From assembly GCF_014524565.1 (NCBI RefSeq), contig NZ_CP060139.1, positions 3,789,501-3,853,500 of the forward strand: 64,000 nucleotides of DNA. The letters run 5' to 3'. This document shows, in pieces, positions 1 through 8,535 of the stretch. The translations under genes and the position numbers were made by a program. The stretch is from Croceimicrobium hydrocarbonivorans (GTDB lineage Bacteria > Bacteroidota > Bacteroidia > Flavobacteriales > Schleiferiaceae). Position 1 is the first letter of the stretch; each line of letters begins with the position of its first letter. Under the pieces are notes generated by a model, which made no database searches, had not been told where the DNA came from, and saw only the letters and a list, made by a program, of their open reading frames with translations.

Positions 1-2262
1 CCATTTAGCATTGTTATTGCCATTAATAGTAAGGTCTGGGCTTGCGCCGAATCCGCCTCCATTTATATCCAGGTAAATTTTAATGTAATCCGCTCCGTCA
101 GCTCCGTTTCCGGATGTTAAGGCTGTAGAACTTAAATTGATAACCAGACTTAAACTATCGGCCGATGAAGTGTTTACCCTTGCCAACACTAAGCTTTGAC
201 TGCTATTGTTTACCTGCCAGGAATTGGATCCACTTAAAATACGTTCATTCGGAGGATAGTCCAAAGCACCAAGATCACTGCTGATAGCTCCATTACCGGA
301 ATTTAAGGTCCAATTATCGGAGGCATCTCCTTCGAAACCTTGAAAATAAAGTTGAGCACTACCACTGCCTTCAGCATCAGGAAGGCTAAGAGCTGCACTT
401 ACTGGACTACTATAGGAATTCCCATCAAAACTATAGGCCGCAAAACTATAGTGGGCCCCCTCATTTAGTCGAGTAATAGGAGCGAGGTTGGCTGCAGGAC
501 CGAAATAGGCCACTTCAGCAATTCCTTGAAAGCTTTGCCCAACACTGTACAAACCGCTGGCGGTGCCAAAATTTAAATTGGCGCCTTCGCCGTAAACCAG
601 CAAGATGGAATCCCCATTACTATTTGCCGTTAACTGTACTTGGGCGGCAGTAGGACTGTAAGCTGTTACTGCTAGCTGAGGGGCCGTCAAAGCGGATTCC
701 AGCACTATATGATCAAAACCCCCAAAATCGGATCCACCATCTTGCTTGGCTCTTAAACGCAATTGAATTTGATTAACCGCATCGGGAATGGATAGGCTAA
801 TGCTTTGCCATCCACCACTGGATATACCGCCAGTAGCACCTTGAAAGAGAGTTACTACTCCTTGACTGACATTATCATAGAGAAGCTCATATTCTAAAAG
901 GTCACTGCTTTCAAAGGCTTCTGCATAATAGTCGAAGCTCAATTCAACATTGCTTTGAGCACTGATATCAATGGTTTGGAACTCGAGGATGTGGTAAAAA
1001 TTTCCACCGCCATTGCTATTATTCAAATCACGAATTCCCCAGAATTGATTGCCATCACTGGCATTGGCTACTCCGCCATTGGAGCTTACCACATCCCAGA
1101 TATCATCATTTAAATTATAGGCAGTAGGGTTGGCGGTATAATTCCAAGTATCGCTGGCTGTGCCTTCAAAACTGTTTTGGTATAGAGAAATTAGGGAACC
1201 ACCAGTAGTGCTGATCGACTTTTCAATACCGGTGCTGTAGGTATTAGAGCTGCCAACTGACCATAATTTGTATTTGTAAACCGTGCCAGAATTTAAACCA
1301 GTATGATCCGGAATATTGGCAGCAGGACCTTTATACAAAACCGTACCTCCACCACTAATGCTACTTCCAGCGCTTAAGCTTCCACTGGGTGCACCAAAGC
1401 TTCCATTGGCAGAAGTAAAGGCCAATAATACGTCGTCACTGGATGAATTGGCAGTAGCACTAAAACTAATACTGCTTGCAGCGGCGGTCAGACTAAAGTT
1501 TTGTGGATCTGCAATGGCATTGGTAAAACGGTCTTGAGCAGTTGGACCACCCCAAATGCGAGTAGCAAAAATGGGATTATCAATAAAGGGATTACGGTTC
1601 CCCTGAGCCTGATAAACTTCATCATTGCGTTGATCTTCTAATGCCGAAACTGGATCAATCGCATTCCATTGGAGAAGTAAAGTCATGGTGGCTACATCGC
1701 TTGCCTCGCATTGACTGCTGTAGCGCAAGTCCATATAAAAGATGGCTCTGGCTACATCACCACGCCAATCATCGCCAGGGTAAAAACCAGTGCTACTTAC
1801 GGAACCATAGGATCCTGAACCGCTTTCGTAACGCTTATTTCCTCGGGAACCATTAATACTATTGGTACAGGGTGCCAAATTATGGGCATCGGCCCCAGAG
1901 CCAGTGGTGCCTAAACTAGGATTGGCTAAAGATTTTGGGAAAATGTGCTCACGCGTCCAGCCTGTACTGGCAGTTCCGGTACCACCGCCACCATAACTAT
2001 TTGTTTTTGGGTCACTTAAACCACTGTAGATAAGAATAACATTGGCAGTGTTATTAGGATCTTCATTAGCATCTTTCAATAATTGAAAGGCCGTACTATA
2101 ACTAATGTTAGTAGTATGAGTAGTAGTGATAAGATTTGTTAATGCAGTTTCTAAACTGCTACCAGTTGCAGAGGTATTTATAGAATTGTAATAAGCGACA
2201 TTTTGAGCTGATAGATTGAATATCAGTAATATGCCGATAATTAAGGGGGTAAATCGACGCAT
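1..2262 (-). CDS. Secreted endonuclease I-type nuclease with C-terminal repeats (partial, 3' end outside window)
   Basis: The frame stays open from the ATG at 2262 to the window edge (754 codons), so the C-terminus is missing. Residues 1-19 are a signal peptide ending in LSAQ. The catalytic domain follows. It shows WTREHIFPKS (about 102-111), DAHNL (125-129), RGNKRY and RGDVARAIFYMDLRY, the hallmarks of the endonuclease I / NucM family, with the REH histidine as catalytic candidate. This family cuts DNA or RNA nonspecifically outside the cytoplasm. From about residue 270 two similar beta-rich units follow, sharing GPAAN and LNxG motifs and each followed by a domain starting like FEGxASDxW. 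By family habit the missing end would carry a type IX secretion signal, but that cannot be seen here. Role inferred: nutrient scavenging from extracellular nucleic acid. Confidence 0.85.
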   Translation of the reverse strand, partial: MRRFTPLIIGILLIFNLSAQNVAYYNSINTSATGSSLETALTNLITTTHTTNISYSTAFQLLKDANEDPNNTANVILIYSGLSDPKTNSYGGGGTGTASTGWTREHIFPKSLANPSLGTTGSGADAHNLAPCTNSINGSRGNKRYESGSGSYGSVSSTGFYPGDDWRGDVARAIFYMDLRYSSQCEASDVATMTLLLQWNAIDPVSALEDQRNDEVYQAQGNRNPFIDNPIFATRIWGGPTAQDRFTNAIADPQNFSLTAAASSISFSATANSSSDDVLLAFTSANGSFGAPSGSLSAGSSISGGGTVLYKGPAANIPDHTGLNSGTVYKYKLWSVGSSNTYSTGIEKSISTTGGSLISLYQNSFEGTASDTWNYTANPTAYNLNDDIWDVVSSNGGVANASDGNQFWGIRDLNNSNGGGNFYHILEFQTIDISAQSNVELSFDYYAEAFESSDLLEYELLYDNVSQGVVTLFQGATGGISSGGWQSISLSIPDAVNQIQLRLRAKQDGGSDFGGFDHIVLESALTAPQLAVTAYSPTAAQVQLTANSNGDSILLVYGEGANLNFGTASGLYSVGQSFQGIAEVAYFGPAANLAPITRLNEGAHYSFAAYSFDGNSYSSPVSAALSLPDAEGSGSAQLYFQGFEGDASDNWTLNSGNGAISSDLGALDYPPNERILSGSNSWQVNNSSQSLVLARVNTSSADSLSLVINLSSTALTSGNGADGADYIKIYLDINGGGFGASPDLTINGNNNAKW

Positions 2263-2409
2263 GAGGGTAGTTTGAATAAAAATCGAACTATTTGGGCTGC
2301 ATTTTCGTTAAGCCAAGGTTATTTTTACAAGTAATTTCTATGCTCATTAAATGGGATTGGTCGCTTTGGTCTGGTTCTTGTTTTGATGGGCTCAAACTAA
2401 AATATCAAA

Positions 2410-3006
2410 ATGAAAAAGTTCTATTTTCTCAGTTTACTAAGTCTGGCCTTTTTAGGCATGCAAGCCCAAACTGAAACTCTTTTGGGATCTAATTTTAAGG
2501 TGGGCGGATTTGGCGGTCCTCTTTTTCAATTTAGCAGTGTAGATGGCAATTTCGCCTATTACTCCGGTGGTGGAGGCGGGGTGATCCTCGATGGTAAATT
2601 TTTTATCGGTGGTTTTGGAATGGGCTTAAACACCCAGCATAAATATGATATTCCCTATGTGGGTATACCTGTGGAACATGAATTAGACATGGGCTATGGC
2701 GGTCTTTGGTTGGGATATATTTATCGTCCAACCAAGGTGGTGCACCTTAATTTTTCCTTGCCTATTGGTGGTGGAGCTGTTTCTTTTGATCGGGTAGGTG
2801 ATGGTTACGATATGGATATTAATGATGGCATTTTTGTGATCAACCCAAATTTGGGCATGGAATTAAACCTCACCAAATGGATGAAGTTTACAGCCAATGC
2901 AGGTTATTTGATGGCGATGGGATTGGATAATGATTATATCGCTAGCGATGCTCTGAACAGTCCAAACCTTACATTGGGCTTCAAGTTTGGCTATTTCGCT
3001 GAATAG
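2410..3006 (+). CDS. Small outer-membrane-type protein, function unknown
   Basis: A protein of 198 residues with a clear signal peptide (MKKFYFLSLLSLAFLG, cleaved after MQAQ). The mature part is rich in glycine and aromatic residues and alternates polar and hydrophobic positions, as in small outer-membrane beta-barrels of about eight strands. A Gly run (YYSGGGGG) lies near residue 55. It ends in an aromatic-rich strand (KFGYFAE). No enzyme motif is visible. It is a single gene followed by a strong hairpin terminator. I do not recognise the family; a surface or periplasmic protein is the most I can say. Confidence 0.7.
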   Translation: MKKFYFLSLLSLAFLGMQAQTETLLGSNFKVGGFGGPLFQFSSVDGNFAYYSGGGGGVILDGKFFIGGFGMGLNTQHKYDIPYVGIPVEHELDMGYGGLWLGYIYRPTKVVHLNFSLPIGGGAVSFDRVGDGYDMDINDGIFVINPNLGMELNLTKWMKFTANAGYLMAMGLDNDYIASDALNSPNLTLGFKFGYFAE

Positions 3007-3030
3007 TAAAAAGATAGTATAATTGATATA

Positions 3031-3061
3031 AGGCTTGCTTCGAAAGAGGCAGGCCTTTTTT
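3031..3061 (+). terminator. Intrinsic terminator of the small outer-membrane-type gene
   Basis: An 11-bp stem (3031-3041 with 3046-3056, two G-U pairs) closes a GAAA tetraloop and runs into a T tract at 3056-3061. It ends the plus-strand gene at 3006 and overlaps the stop codon of the convergent minus-strand gene. Confidence 0.85.
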
Positions 3062-5813
3062 AATAATAGCCGCGGCGTAGGCGATTAATGATATTGCCTA
3101 ATTGCAGGTCTAATACAAAGCGCACATTAGAAAGGTAATTTGCTTCTGAATAGAAATTGCGATCCTGATTTTGAATAGGAAGATACAGTTCCACAAAATC
3201 TGTAAGCAAAGCCAAACGCACTCCATAATCCCAATACATCTGCTCTTCAGACCAGGCGATATCAGCGAAAGCGCCTAAGGGACCTACAAAGGGCACACTT
3301 AAATTAGAGCTTAATAACCAGGAATCCGCGAATGCCTGGGTTTCCGATTTAAAGCCACCATCGGTAGTAAAAAACTGCCGACTCCAAATTCCACTTTGAT
3401 CGGAGCGACCAATGAAATAATAATCGAAGAGGTAATCCGGAGTTCCGCTGAGGCCAAAGCTGTAATAATTATCGCGTAAACCTTGATCTGCCAGATTATT
3501 ATACAGGAAAGCGCCCGCAAAGCCTCTTAAGATTAACCACTTTTTATTGGGCAGCATCCAACGTTGATCGTAATCAGCGAAGATTTTTCCAAATTGATCA
3601 GCCGCTTCAAAGTGGAAACGGAAAATAGTAGGTCTAAGCAGGGAAGTGTATTCCATGCGGTAATTAGCATTAAAAACCGAGAAGCTGGCTGTTTCCAAAT
3701 TTCCTTGCGGATTCTCTTGATCCGGGGCTAATTCGCGATTTAATAAGACTCCTCTAAAGCGTAGGCTCTGTATATAAGGACTGCGAGGATACTTTTTACG
3801 CAGGTATAAATTTAGAGAAGGAGAGATGCGATAATAGGCCAGGTCACGGTCGTAATGGTTGTAGCGACTGTAAACACCTAAACGGATTTGCCGGAAGAAA
3901 TTGCTTTTTGGTAATACCCAATTGTAGGCCGCTGAAGCAGTTCCGGTTAATTTCCCAGTTCCGGTGCTGTATTCGGGTACCAATAGGTATTCAAAAGGTT
4001 TTTGAACCAGAATGGAACGATTGGAAAGGTTTATCCCCAGCAGAAATTGATCGTAGGCATTGTAGTAAACACTGGGAACATAAAAAATCTGACTGGCCTC
4101 GGCTGCTTCAAAGCTGTTGTACAATTGGAAGCTCAAAGGCTCCATTCTTGGCAAAAGCCAGCGATTGTAATAGGTATTGTTTTTTTGTCGGTACTCAGCA
4201 TGATTGAGATGTGCATTAATCACCACCTTATCATACTCTTCATGGTACATCTGCACCGAACGTTTGCCCTCATGGCCACCATACCATTCGGTTAATACCG
4301 CTTTCCCATCCTTAAATCCGGTAAGGGAGTAGGGCAGGGCTAAATCACCCGTATTGCGAATAGTAGCCGTGCTTACGGTTGGGCAATGCTCCTGACGCAC
4401 TAATTGATAGTCGTACAATCCTGCGCTATGCAAGGCCGGGCCAAAAAACCAATCCATGTTTTTAGGGCTGTAATAGCGGAGGGAATACTCCAGTGCAGTA
4501 TAGCTAGACGCTGCGCTGTCATTGGCGGCAAAGTTGTGCATAGAGCGTACAAAGTCGCGTGGACTGAGGTAAGCCCGCAAATGGCTAAGCACTAAAAAGC
4601 TTTTCGCCTGACTAATGGCCTCGTAGTTTAAACGAGAAAGGGAATCTACCGGACAGCTTAATGATTGATCCAAGCCTTGGCGTTGCAAAAAGAGAAAGAG
4701 GAAACGATTTTGATAGGCGAAATCAAATTCATCAAAACCGAAAAGACCATTTAGAATAGGGCTTTGAAAAGGTATCCAACGCTTTTGCGGATAGCGACTT
4801 TCAATAAACTGATATTTGTAATAATAGGGAATGCCGCGAGCTATCCAAGGCCTTTGCCAGCCATCGGTAGCTTTTTGATAGCGAAAGAAGGATTCGGCCA
4901 AAGCTTGAACTAAATCAAAACGGAGATCAATCCAATCTTTTGGCCTTTTCAGGCTGATGAGTTCGGCACTTTGGTATTCGCCTTTTTTGGAGTCTAGGAA
5001 AATATAATTGCGTTTCTGGCTTAATTCTCGTCCAATTTCTTGCTTAAAAAAGGCATCAGCTTCTTCTAAAGCCAGCTCTAGATTGGCGGGGAAAATGGGG
5101 TCAGCTTGACTTAAATACAGTTTAGAACCTGATTTCAATTCATAGATTTCCCAATGCTTGGCAATGAAGAATTGTAAGGATTTGGATTGGCCAGCAAAAT
5201 GAAACCATTCTCCTTGACGAACTTGAATAGGCAAATTACTTACGACCTCTTTGCCTTCCGGTAGATGCAGACTTAGTTGGAAATGCTCCGAAGCAAAATA
5301 GCCATCGTAATTATAACTAAGCGGATGACGATGCTGCGAATGGAGAATGATTCTGGGAAGTAAATCAATAATTCGACTTTCCGATTTTAACCGGCCATTC
5401 CCGGTGAATTTCGCATCCGGTAAAAGAAAGCGGTACTCAATATGAATCTGCAGGCTGTCATTTTGATCTAAGGGAAGCTCCAGGAATTCACTTTCTAAAG
5501 AAGCAACTACCTCTTTGTCATTCAAAAGGAGCTTATCGATTTGCAGCCAGGCTAATTCATCTTTTTTAGCAAAATGCAGATCTGGATCTTGAAAATCCCT
5601 TAGTTGATCATTTAAAAAAGAGCCTTTATCTAAATAGGCCTGCAATGGAAAGTGAATGCTCAGGCAATCTTGGTTGGATGGTCTTGGACCTTTGTAATCA
5701 AGAACAGCAATAGCGGTATCGCCCTGCATGTCAATACTATGCTTGTTGATTTGGGCCAGGACTTGCAAATGCCCGGTTAGCAATACTAATAGAAAGCAGA
5801 GCTTCTTGATCAT
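3060..5813 (-). CDS. M1-peptidase-like secreted protein without zinc-binding residues, with C-terminal barrel-like half
   Basis: 917 residues with an N-terminal signal peptide (residues 1-20). Residues about 25-450 follow the M1 aminopeptidase layout: a beta-rich N-domain, then a segment LVQALAESFF (301-310) and PWIARGIPYYY (322-332). These sit where active M1 enzymes have HExxH and the WxxEGxxxY segment. The histidines and the distal glutamate are absent, so zinc binding and peptidase activity are unlikely. The last 400 residues are rich in Tyr, Phe and Asn and look like outer-membrane beta-strands. It is a lone gene, convergent with the gene ending at 3006. Possible roles are peptide binding or surface assembly; this is inference from fold resemblance only. 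Confidence 0.6.
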   Translation of the reverse strand: MIKKLCFLLVLLTGHLQVLAQINKHSIDMQGDTAIAVLDYKGPRPSNQDCLSIHFPLQAYLDKGSFLNDQLRDFQDPDLHFAKKDELAWLQIDKLLLNDKEVVASLESEFLELPLDQNDSLQIHIEYRFLLPDAKFTGNGRLKSESRIIDLLPRIILHSQHRHPLSYNYDGYFASEHFQLSLHLPEGKEVVSNLPIQVRQGEWFHFAGQSKSLQFFIAKHWEIYELKSGSKLYLSQADPIFPANLELALEEADAFFKQEIGRELSQKRNYIFLDSKKGEYQSAELISLKRPKDWIDLRFDLVQALAESFFRYQKATDGWQRPWIARGIPYYYKYQFIESRYPQKRWIPFQSPILNGLFGFDEFDFAYQNRFLFLFLQRQGLDQSLSCPVDSLSRLNYEAISQAKSFLVLSHLRAYLSPRDFVRSMHNFAANDSAASSYTALEYSLRYYSPKNMDWFFGPALHSAGLYDYQLVRQEHCPTVSTATIRNTGDLALPYSLTGFKDGKAVLTEWYGGHEGKRSVQMYHEEYDKVVINAHLNHAEYRQKNNTYYNRWLLPRMEPLSFQLYNSFEAAEASQIFYVPSVYYNAYDQFLLGINLSNRSILVQKPFEYLLVPEYSTGTGKLTGTASAAYNWVLPKSNFFRQIRLGVYSRYNHYDRDLAYYRISPSLNLYLRKKYPRSPYIQSLRFRGVLLNRELAPDQENPQGNLETASFSVFNANYRMEYTSLLRPTIFRFHFEAADQFGKIFADYDQRWMLPNKKWLILRGFAGAFLYNNLADQGLRDNYYSFGLSGTPDYLFDYYFIGRSDQSGIWSRQFFTTDGGFKSETQAFADSWLLSSNLSVPFVGPLGAFADIAWSEEQMYWDYGVRLALLTDFVELYLPIQNQDRNFYSEANYLSNVRFVLDLQLGNIINRLRRGYY

Positions 5814-5930
5814 GGCCCCAAAGATAGTAGGGGTCTATAGAATAGTAATTCAAAATTTGATTTTGATGACTTATGAGAGTCACCCTGTTTAATTGAGGGG
5901 TTTAGTTAATGAAATTCATGATAATTGAAT

Positions 5931-5962
5931 TTGACCCCTGTTTTATTTGGGGTGTTAATTTG
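5931..5962 (+). promoter_or_regulatory. Promoter of the ammonium transporter with an inverted repeat between the boxes
   Basis: TTG at 5931-5933, a 21-base spacer, then TTAATTTG at 5955-5962, one base from the Bacteroidota -7 consensus TAnnTTTG. The spacer contains an inverted repeat, ACCCC (5934-5938) and GGGGT (5949-5953), placed where a repressor or activator would contact the promoter. The leader to the ATG is about 53 bases. Confidence 0.5.
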
Positions 5963-6015
5963 TTTTTCTTGTTTTTTAAAGAAGTGGCCCCTATTTTCGA
6001 TTCAAATATTTCGAG

Positions 6016-7296
6016 ATGGGCAAAAAGCTAAATTTTATCTTTTTAAGTGCACTGGTATTAGTAGCCTTGTTTTTAGGTTCCGACTACAGTTTTGAAGGGG
6101 CCGAAAATATTAATGCAGGAGATACAGCTTGGATGCTGGTGGCATCGGCATTCGTATTATTAATGACTCCAGGACTGGCTTTTTTCTATGGTGGTATGGT
6201 AAATCGCAAGAACGTGATTTCGACCATGTTGCAGAGCTTTGTCGCATTAGGTGTGGTAAGTATCCTTTGGGTGGTGGTGGGATTTAGCCTTTGTTTTGGT
6301 GATAGTTGGAAGGGCTTGATTGGTAATCCCTTAACCTATTTCAATTTGAAAGGAGTGGGCTTAGCTCCTAATCCTGATTTTGCAGATGGGATTCCTTTTT
6401 TACTTTTTGCCTTATTCCAGCTCAAATTTGCTATCATCACACCGGCCTTAATTACAGGAAGCTTTGCTGAACGAATTCGCTTTCGGTCTTATATCCTTTT
6501 TATCGTATTCTTCACTCTTTTAATTTATGCCCCCTTAGCGCATATGACCTGGCATCCGGACGGCCTGTTTCGAAATATGGGGGTTTTGGATTTTGCCGGT
6601 GGTACGGTAGTGCATATGTCGGCCGGATTTGCCGCCCTGGCAGGAGCACTCTATTTAGGTAAGCGTAAACAATTATCCCATGAGCCTGCCAATGTGCCCT
6701 TTATCATATTAGGTACAGGCTTGCTTTGGTTTGGTTGGTTTGGCTTTAATGCCGGATCATCTTTGGGCGCTAATGCTGATGCAGTGGCTGCTTTCGCCAA
6801 TACTAATCTAGCTTCGGCAGCAGGTATGATCGCCTGGATTTTCTACGATCGTTTTCAAAATCGAAAAATGTCGGCCTTAGGCGCTTGTATTGGGGCGATT
6901 GTAGGCTTGGTAGCCATTACCCCGGCGGCAGGTTTTGTTACCATGGGTGAGTCCATATTTATTGGGTTTATCGCTTCCTTAACCAGCAATTTTGCCATTC
7001 GCTTTAAGAATGCCCGTGAAATTGATGATACCTTGGATGTATTTCCCAGTCATGGTATTGGCGGTATTGTAGGGATGATCTTAACCGCCGTTTTTGCGCG
7101 GGAAGTAGGCCTCACCAGTGGTGAGTATGAAACCTTCCTTTATCATATCTTGGCCTTAATTATTACCGCTGTTTTCACCTTTGGTGGCTCCTTATTGCTC
7201 TATCGATTGGTAGATGCGATGATTCCATTACGGGTAAGCCCAGAGCAAGAGCTCAAAGGCTTAGATGCTAGTCAGCATGGGGAAGTGGCCGTTTAA
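6016..7296 (+). CDS. amtB: Ammonium transporter (Amt/Rh family)
   Basis: Imports ammonium across the inner membrane through a trimeric channel. The 426 residues start with a hydrophobic leader (about 6-21), as in Amt proteins with a cleaved signal, then about 11 transmembrane helices. Family signatures are all present: DTAWML near 36, TPGLAFFYGG (51-60), LDFAGGTVVH with the conserved Asp192, and WFGWFGFNAGS (238-248). The pore twin histidines are H200 and H346 (FPSHGIGG). No glnK or glnB P-II gene lies next to it, unlike the usual glnK-amtB pair, so P-II control would have to come from elsewhere. The gene stands alone behind its own promoter. Its stop overlaps that of the convergent gene. Confidence 0.95.
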   Translation: MGKKLNFIFLSALVLVALFLGSDYSFEGAENINAGDTAWMLVASAFVLLMTPGLAFFYGGMVNRKNVISTMLQSFVALGVVSILWVVVGFSLCFGDSWKGLIGNPLTYFNLKGVGLAPNPDFADGIPFLLFALFQLKFAIITPALITGSFAERIRFRSYILFIVFFTLLIYAPLAHMTWHPDGLFRNMGVLDFAGGTVVHMSAGFAALAGALYLGKRKQLSHEPANVPFIILGTGLLWFGWFGFNAGSSLGANADAVAAFANTNLASAAGMIAWIFYDRFQNRKMSALGACIGAIVGLVAITPAAGFVTMGESIFIGFIASLTSNFAIRFKNAREIDDTLDVFPSHGIGGIVGMILTAVFAREVGLTSGEYETFLYHILALIITAVFTFGGSLLLYRLVDAMIPLRVSPEQELKGLDASQHGEVAV

Positions 7297-8534
7297 CTGA
7301 TTCGATTTGAACGAAATATGCTGCTAATCTGATAAACTACCAGGCCAATGAAAAAGGGTGTTAAGAGGGCATCGATAGGGATACCTAGTACTAAACCGCA
7401 AATGTTTAGGATCGCACCCAAGGCAATTATGGAATAGCCCAGATAGCCAATTAAATTGGGCTTTTCCATATAGTGTAAGCTCCCCGATACAATAGCCATG
7501 CCTACAAAAACTAAGGCGTAGACGTAATTCACTTCGGAGTATCCAGCCAAATTGAGTCCTATAAAAGTTAGTAGGGCCAAAATGGTGAAACTCAAGGTAA
7601 GCAGCCCCATAACTCGCTGTTTAGGAAGGACTAAATGCCTGCCAAAACGATGGAAAACCATCAGTCCATCGGATAGTGAATCTAAAATCCAGGTAGAAAG
7701 GGCAAAGAGACCTAATAGCGCAATTACCGGCGTTAGCCATAATTTGGAGTCAGCACTTAAGCCAGCCATAAACCGCACCAGTCTGAAAATGATAAAGTAG
7801 ATCAGAATAAAGGCATAGCGGTTCTTTTGATTTAATCGCAGTATCCAAAACTCGTATTGCAGATAAAGGCGGTAGAATAAATTGCTAGCCTTAATGGCGC
7901 TGAGCATTCCATCTTTAGCCGCTTCATTATTGGGGTTTAAGCGTAAGGCTTCCTGAAAATGCTCCATGGCCTTTTTATGCTGGCCCTTTTGCAGGTGAAT
8001 CAATCCGGTGGAATAATGACTAAAAGAGTCCTGAGGATTGTGATGCAAAGTATGACTGGAGTTCTCCATCGCTTCTGCCGTGCGCCCCAGCCTGGATAGA
8101 ATGATGGAGCGATTATTCAAGGCTTGGGTGTGCTCTGCGTCTAAGCTAAGGGCTTGTTCTGCAGCTTTCAGGGCCTGCTGATTATCCAGCATATTCATCA
8201 GGATCAAAGACTTCATGGCCCAGTGATCCGGATCATTGGGAGCAATAGAGATGGCTTCATCTATCGCCTTTATGGCTTCCTGATTCAAGTCAACTTGAAA
8301 GGCTCGATAAGCCTTGAGATAGAAGGCTAAATCAGAAAAAGGGAAGAGCCCTAAAAAATGCTCGACTTTTGCTTTGGCGGTTTTCGGGGCTTTTCGGATA
8401 CTCAAATAGGTATCCAAATAGGTCACTTGAAAGTCCATTGGATTTTGCTCCAATATTGGCGCAAGTTCTTTCTCGGCCTGATCATAACGATCTTGTTCGA
8501 TAAGTAAGTGAATGCGATCCAGGGCAGCTCCCAT
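7293..8534 (-). CDS. TPR-repeat integral membrane protein
   Basis: The first 215 or so of 413 residues are tandem tetratricopeptide repeats; residues about 150-205 show the clearest units (e.g. AMEHFQEALRLNPNN). The rest holds about six transmembrane helices from residue 235 on. There is no signal peptide, so the TPR part should face the cytoplasm. It begins one base after the AAA+ gene ends, so the two are translationally coupled and probably cooperate: the TPR domain could dock the ATPase at the membrane. Function is inferred from context only; no catalytic motif is visible. Confidence 0.75.
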   Translation of the reverse strand: MGAALDRIHLLIEQDRYDQAEKELAPILEQNPMDFQVTYLDTYLSIRKAPKTAKAKVEHFLGLFPFSDLAFYLKAYRAFQVDLNQEAIKAIDEAISIAPNDPDHWAMKSLILMNMLDNQQALKAAEQALSLDAEHTQALNNRSIILSRLGRTAEAMENSSHTLHHNPQDSFSHYSTGLIHLQKGQHKKAMEHFQEALRLNPNNEAAKDGMLSAIKASNLFYRLYLQYEFWILRLNQKNRYAFILIYFIIFRLVRFMAGLSADSKLWLTPVIALLGLFALSTWILDSLSDGLMVFHRFGRHLVLPKQRVMGLLTLSFTILALLTFIGLNLAGYSEVNYVYALVFVGMAIVSGSLHYMEKPNLIGYLGYSIIALGAILNICGLVLGIPIDALLTPFFIGLVVYQISSIFRSNRIS

Positions 8535-8535
8535 A

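Noticed and set aside
1316-1856. Plus-strand open frames across the left nuclease gene
   Set aside because: They lie antisense to a long coding frame with clear endonuclease I motifs and have no protein-like features of their own.
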